DNA of 64,000 nt from CAZEVY01 sp964515555. Its GTDB lineage: Bacteria; Acidobacteriota; Terriglobia; Bryobacterales; Bryobacteraceae. Positions 61,809 to 64,000 of the stretch are shown in pieces; the stretch's first letter is position 1; each line of letters opens with the position of its first letter. The notes beneath the pieces were generated by a model. It made no database searches, was not told the DNA's origin, and was given only the letters and a program-made list of their open reading frames with translations. A program made the translations under genes and the position numbers. The stretch lies in the NCBI GenBank assembly GCA_964515555.1, contig CAZEVY010000013.1, positions 20,839 to 84,838 on the forward strand. The letters are read 5' to 3'.

Positions 61809-62933
61809 ATGAACTTCGATCCGCAGAAGCTGTTCATCGGCCTGGTGGACTTCTTCTCCATCCTGCTGCCTGGCGCGCTGCTCACCTTTCTTCTGGCGGG
61901 CGACCTCGGCCCGGTCGTGCTGGGGAACGGCTACAACGCCCTGACCGGCTCCGCGGCCTGGGCCGCTTTCCTGTTCGCGAGCTACCTGGCGGGTCATCTG
62001 GTGTTTCTTCTGGGTTCGTGGCTCGACGAAATCTACGACTGGATCCGCGGCTACACGGCGAATGAACAGATCCGGCGGCTGGCCCGCGGCGGTGCGATGC
62101 TGCCCTGGCCGATCCGCGCGATGGTCTGGCTGGTGTTCAAGCACGAACGGAATGTCGCGGTCGACCGTGTGGGGAAGATCAAGGAGAAGGCTCTTCACCC
62201 CGTGCGTGGCAAGCATGCTGTGAACAACTTCCAGTGGTGCAAAGCGCTGTTGAGCATCGAGAGTCCCGCGAGCCTCGCCGCCGTGAATCGGTTCGAGGCC
62301 GATTCCAAGTTCTTCCGCTGTTTCACCGTCGTTGTGTTATTGCTGCTGGCCGGCTGGCCGGGGCATCAGAAATGGCCGCGCGGAGGCGTGCCGGTCGCGC
62401 TGGCTCTGCTGATGCTTTCGCTGTGGCGCTACATGGAGCAACGCTTCAAGTCCACCAACCAGGCCTATTGGTCGGTCATCACGCTAACGGCACTCCAGGG
62501 TAAGCTGACGATCGAATCGCCTCCGGGAGCCGTTTCGCGCGCGGGCGGCGTCGTTTTCCGCAAACGCGATGACGTGATCGAGTTCCTGCTCGTTGAGGCG
62601 AAGGACGACCCAGGGACGTTGGTGCTGCCGAAGGGCAAGGTCGAAGACGGTGAGGATCAACGGGAAACCGCCGTTCGCGAAGTGCACGAGGAGGCGGGCG
62701 TGTGGGCGCGCGTGGTCGAACCGCTTCGCGACTCGACCTTCGATGTCAAAGGCAACGACATAACGGTTCGCTTTTACCTGATGGAATCGCTGGGCCGCGG
62801 AATGCGCAAGGACCGCTTCCGCGGAAACCAATGGTTGGCGATGACAGAGGCCTGCAAAAAGGCGAAACACGCGGAAACGCGGGCGTTGATCGAGACGGCG
62901 GCCGAGCGGTTGAAGACGCGGGTCTCCTCCTGA
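61809..62933 (+). CDS. membrane-anchored Nudix hydrolase
   Basis: A 374-aa fusion. The N-terminal 230 residues carry about four hydrophobic segments (near 14-30, 48-69, 171-187 and 192-207) with a conserved-looking cytoplasmic stretch between. Residues 242-374 are a Nudix domain with an exact box G-x5-E-x7-R-E-V-x-E-E-A-G-V (276-298), so pyrophosphohydrolase activity is expected. The combination is unusual; the membrane part was not recognised. It could tie nucleotide-diphosphate-X hydrolysis to a membrane process. It begins 21 bases after the enolase gene. Confidence 0.75.
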   Translation: MNFDPQKLFIGLVDFFSILLPGALLTFLLAGDLGPVVLGNGYNALTGSAAWAAFLFASYLAGHLVFLLGSWLDEIYDWIRGYTANEQIRRLARGGAMLPWPIRAMVWLVFKHERNVAVDRVGKIKEKALHPVRGKHAVNNFQWCKALLSIESPASLAAVNRFEADSKFFRCFTVVVLLLLAGWPGHQKWPRGGVPVALALLMLSLWRYMEQRFKSTNQAYWSVITLTALQGKLTIESPPGAVSRAGGVVFRKRDDVIEFLLVEAKDDPGTLVLPKGKVEDGEDQRETAVREVHEEAGVWARVVEPLRDSTFDVKGNDITVRFYLMESLGRGMRKDRFRGNQWLAMTEACKKAKHAETRALIETAAERLKTRVSS

Positions 62934-62959
62934 CGACGATGAGGTAGAATCCCAAGGGA

Positions 62960-63436
62960 ATGGCAGTCGAAATCTACGCGTACGGAAAGAACGAGGGACC
63001 CGCCGTGTGGTTCCTCAACACGTTGACCTTCATCCGGGCGACGGCGGTACAAACCGGCGGAGCCTTCGGCTTGATCGAGCAATTCGCGCCCGTTGGCGCC
63101 GGGTCGCCCTACCACGTGCATCGCGTCGAGGACGAGACGTTCTACGTGATCGACGGAGAGCTGGAATTCATCAGCGGCGACACGCGTTTCAAGGGCGGCG
63201 CGGGCACGACGGTGTTTCTGCCGAAAAACATTCCACACGGATTCCGGGTGGTCGGCGGTTCGCCGAGCCGACTCCTGGTTCTCGCGAGTCCCGGCGGATT
63301 TGAGGGCTTCATCGCCGAAGTGGGCGAGCCTGCCGCGGAGCTGGTGCTGCCGAAGCCGTCGGCGCCGGATGTGGGTAAGCTCGTCACGCTCGCCGCGAAG
63401 TACCGCATCGAGATTCTCGGTCCGCTGCCGGAATGA
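62960..63436 (+). CDS. cupin domain protein
   Basis: A 158-aa single-domain cupin. Motif 1 is PYHVHRVEDETFYVIDGELEF with the His/His/Glu metal ligands, and motif 2 is FLPKNIPHGFRVVG with the last His. A quercetin-dioxygenase-like or sugar-epimerase-like role is possible, but no substrate can be inferred. TAGAAT at 62945-62950 lies nine bases before the ATG, with only a weak purine stretch between, so a leaderless mRNA is likely. Confidence 0.85.
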   Translation: MAVEIYAYGKNEGPAVWFLNTLTFIRATAVQTGGAFGLIEQFAPVGAGSPYHVHRVEDETFYVIDGELEFISGDTRFKGGAGTTVFLPKNIPHGFRVVGGSPSRLLVLASPGGFEGFIAEVGEPAAELVLPKPSAPDVGKLVTLAAKYRIEILGPLPE

Positions 63437-63479
63437 CGCGATCCGCGAAGCGGCCGCGACCGTTAGAATGAAATCGGAA

Positions 63480-64000
63480 ATGGCGCGCGCGATCGCGGAT
63501 ATCGAGACTCTCGGCGGAATCCCCGTCGAACCCGTATACACCGGCGGCGCCGCCGATGGCAGCGCGCCCGGCGAGTTCCCCTACACGCGCGGCATCCACG
63601 AGTCGATGTATCGCGGACGCCTGTGGACCATGCGCCAGTTCTCCGGCTTCGCGACGCCCGAGGAGACCAATCGCCGCTACCACTACCTGCTGAAGCAAGG
63701 ACAAACCGGCCTCTCCGTCGCCTTCGATCTGCCGACGCTTATGGGCTACGACGCCGACCATCCGGCGTCGCTCGGCGAAGTCGGCAAGTGCGGCGTGGCG
63801 ATCTCGTCGCTCGAGGACATGGAGACGCTCTTCCGCGGCATCCCGCTGGGCGATGTCAGCGTCTCGATGACCATCAACTCGCCGGCCGCGGTCGTCTGGG
63901 CGATGTACCTGGCGGTCGCCGAACAGCAGGGCGTCGAGTGGCCGCGGCTCAACGGCACGCTCCAGAACGACATCCTGAAGGAGTACATCGCCCAGAAGGA
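63480..64000 (+). CDS. mutA: methylmalonyl-CoA mutase large subunit (5' part)
   Basis: The first 173 codons of a gene that continues past the window. The sequence EPVYTGGAA, EFPYTRGIHESMYRGRLWTM, RQFSGFATPEETNRRYHYLL, GQTGLSVAFDLPTLMGYDAD and NGTLQNDILKEY is the catalytic domain of adenosylcobalamin-dependent acyl-CoA mutases. Methylmalonyl-CoA mutase large chain is most likely; isobutyryl-CoA mutase is the main alternative. ATG 63480 is preferred over 63469 because the latter overlaps the TAGAAT box (63465-63470), which lies nine bases before 63480. Confidence 0.9.
   Translation, partial: MARAIADIETLGGIPVEPVYTGGAADGSAPGEFPYTRGIHESMYRGRLWTMRQFSGFATPEETNRRYHYLLKQGQTGLSVAFDLPTLMGYDADHPASLGEVGKCGVAISSLEDMETLFRGIPLGDVSVSMTINSPAAVVWAMYLAVAEQQGVEWPRLNGTLQNDILKEYIAQK

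Overview
The window is a GC-rich chromosomal segment that looks like an acidobacterium of the Solibacter/Bryobacter type. This is inferred from gene content rather than from a marker tree: two very large Oar-like TonB-dependent receptors with an N-terminal carboxypeptidase-regulatory domain, a Ser/Thr kinase fused to TolB/PD40 propeller repeats, a 'VWFA-related' secreted protein, DUF2277, Tat-exported oxidoreductases and enolases, and many toxin-antitoxin (TA) genes. No rRNA, tRNA, CRISPR array, phage or transposase gene was seen.

Layout. 0-9.5 kb: gyrA, a BrnT-type TA pair, then a lysine/diaminopimelate operon (M20 deacylase, asd, lysC, dapB, dapA, dapD) headed by a clear lysine riboswitch with its own promoter. 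9.6-16.7 kb: an HTH/VapC pair, a five-gene leftward glycosylation operon (GT2, GT2, DUF2304, TMTC-like membrane TPR protein, GT4) and an MFS transporter. 16.8-27.6 kb: dnaE, an ExeA-like ATPase, gamma-glutamyltransferase overlapping an AhpD-like gene with an in-frame TGA (predicted selenoprotein), the kinase, and a PfkB sugar kinase. 27.6-37.3 kb: smc, a prepilin peptidase, two adjacent TA modules (one decayed and flanked by a 71-bp direct repeat), a MoaD-MoaE fusion, the VWA protein, hfq, an inositol phosphatase and a polyprenyl-phosphate glycosyltransferase.

37.4-51.1 kb: sugar-scavenging genes (two Oar-like receptors, DUF72, Gfo/Idh oxidoreductase, aldo/keto reductase homologue, RhaI-type isomerase, DUF2341/LamG protein), with a frameshifted DUF433/DUF5615 TA pair and hicAB between them. 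51.5-64 kb: a cNMP/DUF294 protein with a DEDDh exonuclease, an amidohydrolase, GNAT, DUF2277, ATP-grasp, a UDP-glucose dehydrogenase-type enzyme converging on an O-antigen ligase, a DUF1579/SMP-30 pair divergent from an enolase-superfamily gene, a membrane-anchored Nudix protein, a cupin, and the 5' part of a methylmalonyl-CoA mutase gene.

The strongest points for follow-up are the AhpD-like CxxU selenoprotein with a hairpin just after the UGA, the L-box riboswitch, a recurrent promoter layout in which a TANNNT -10 box lies 5-12 nt before the start codon (suggesting many leaderless mRNAs), and the 71-bp duplication around the decayed mazEF-like module.
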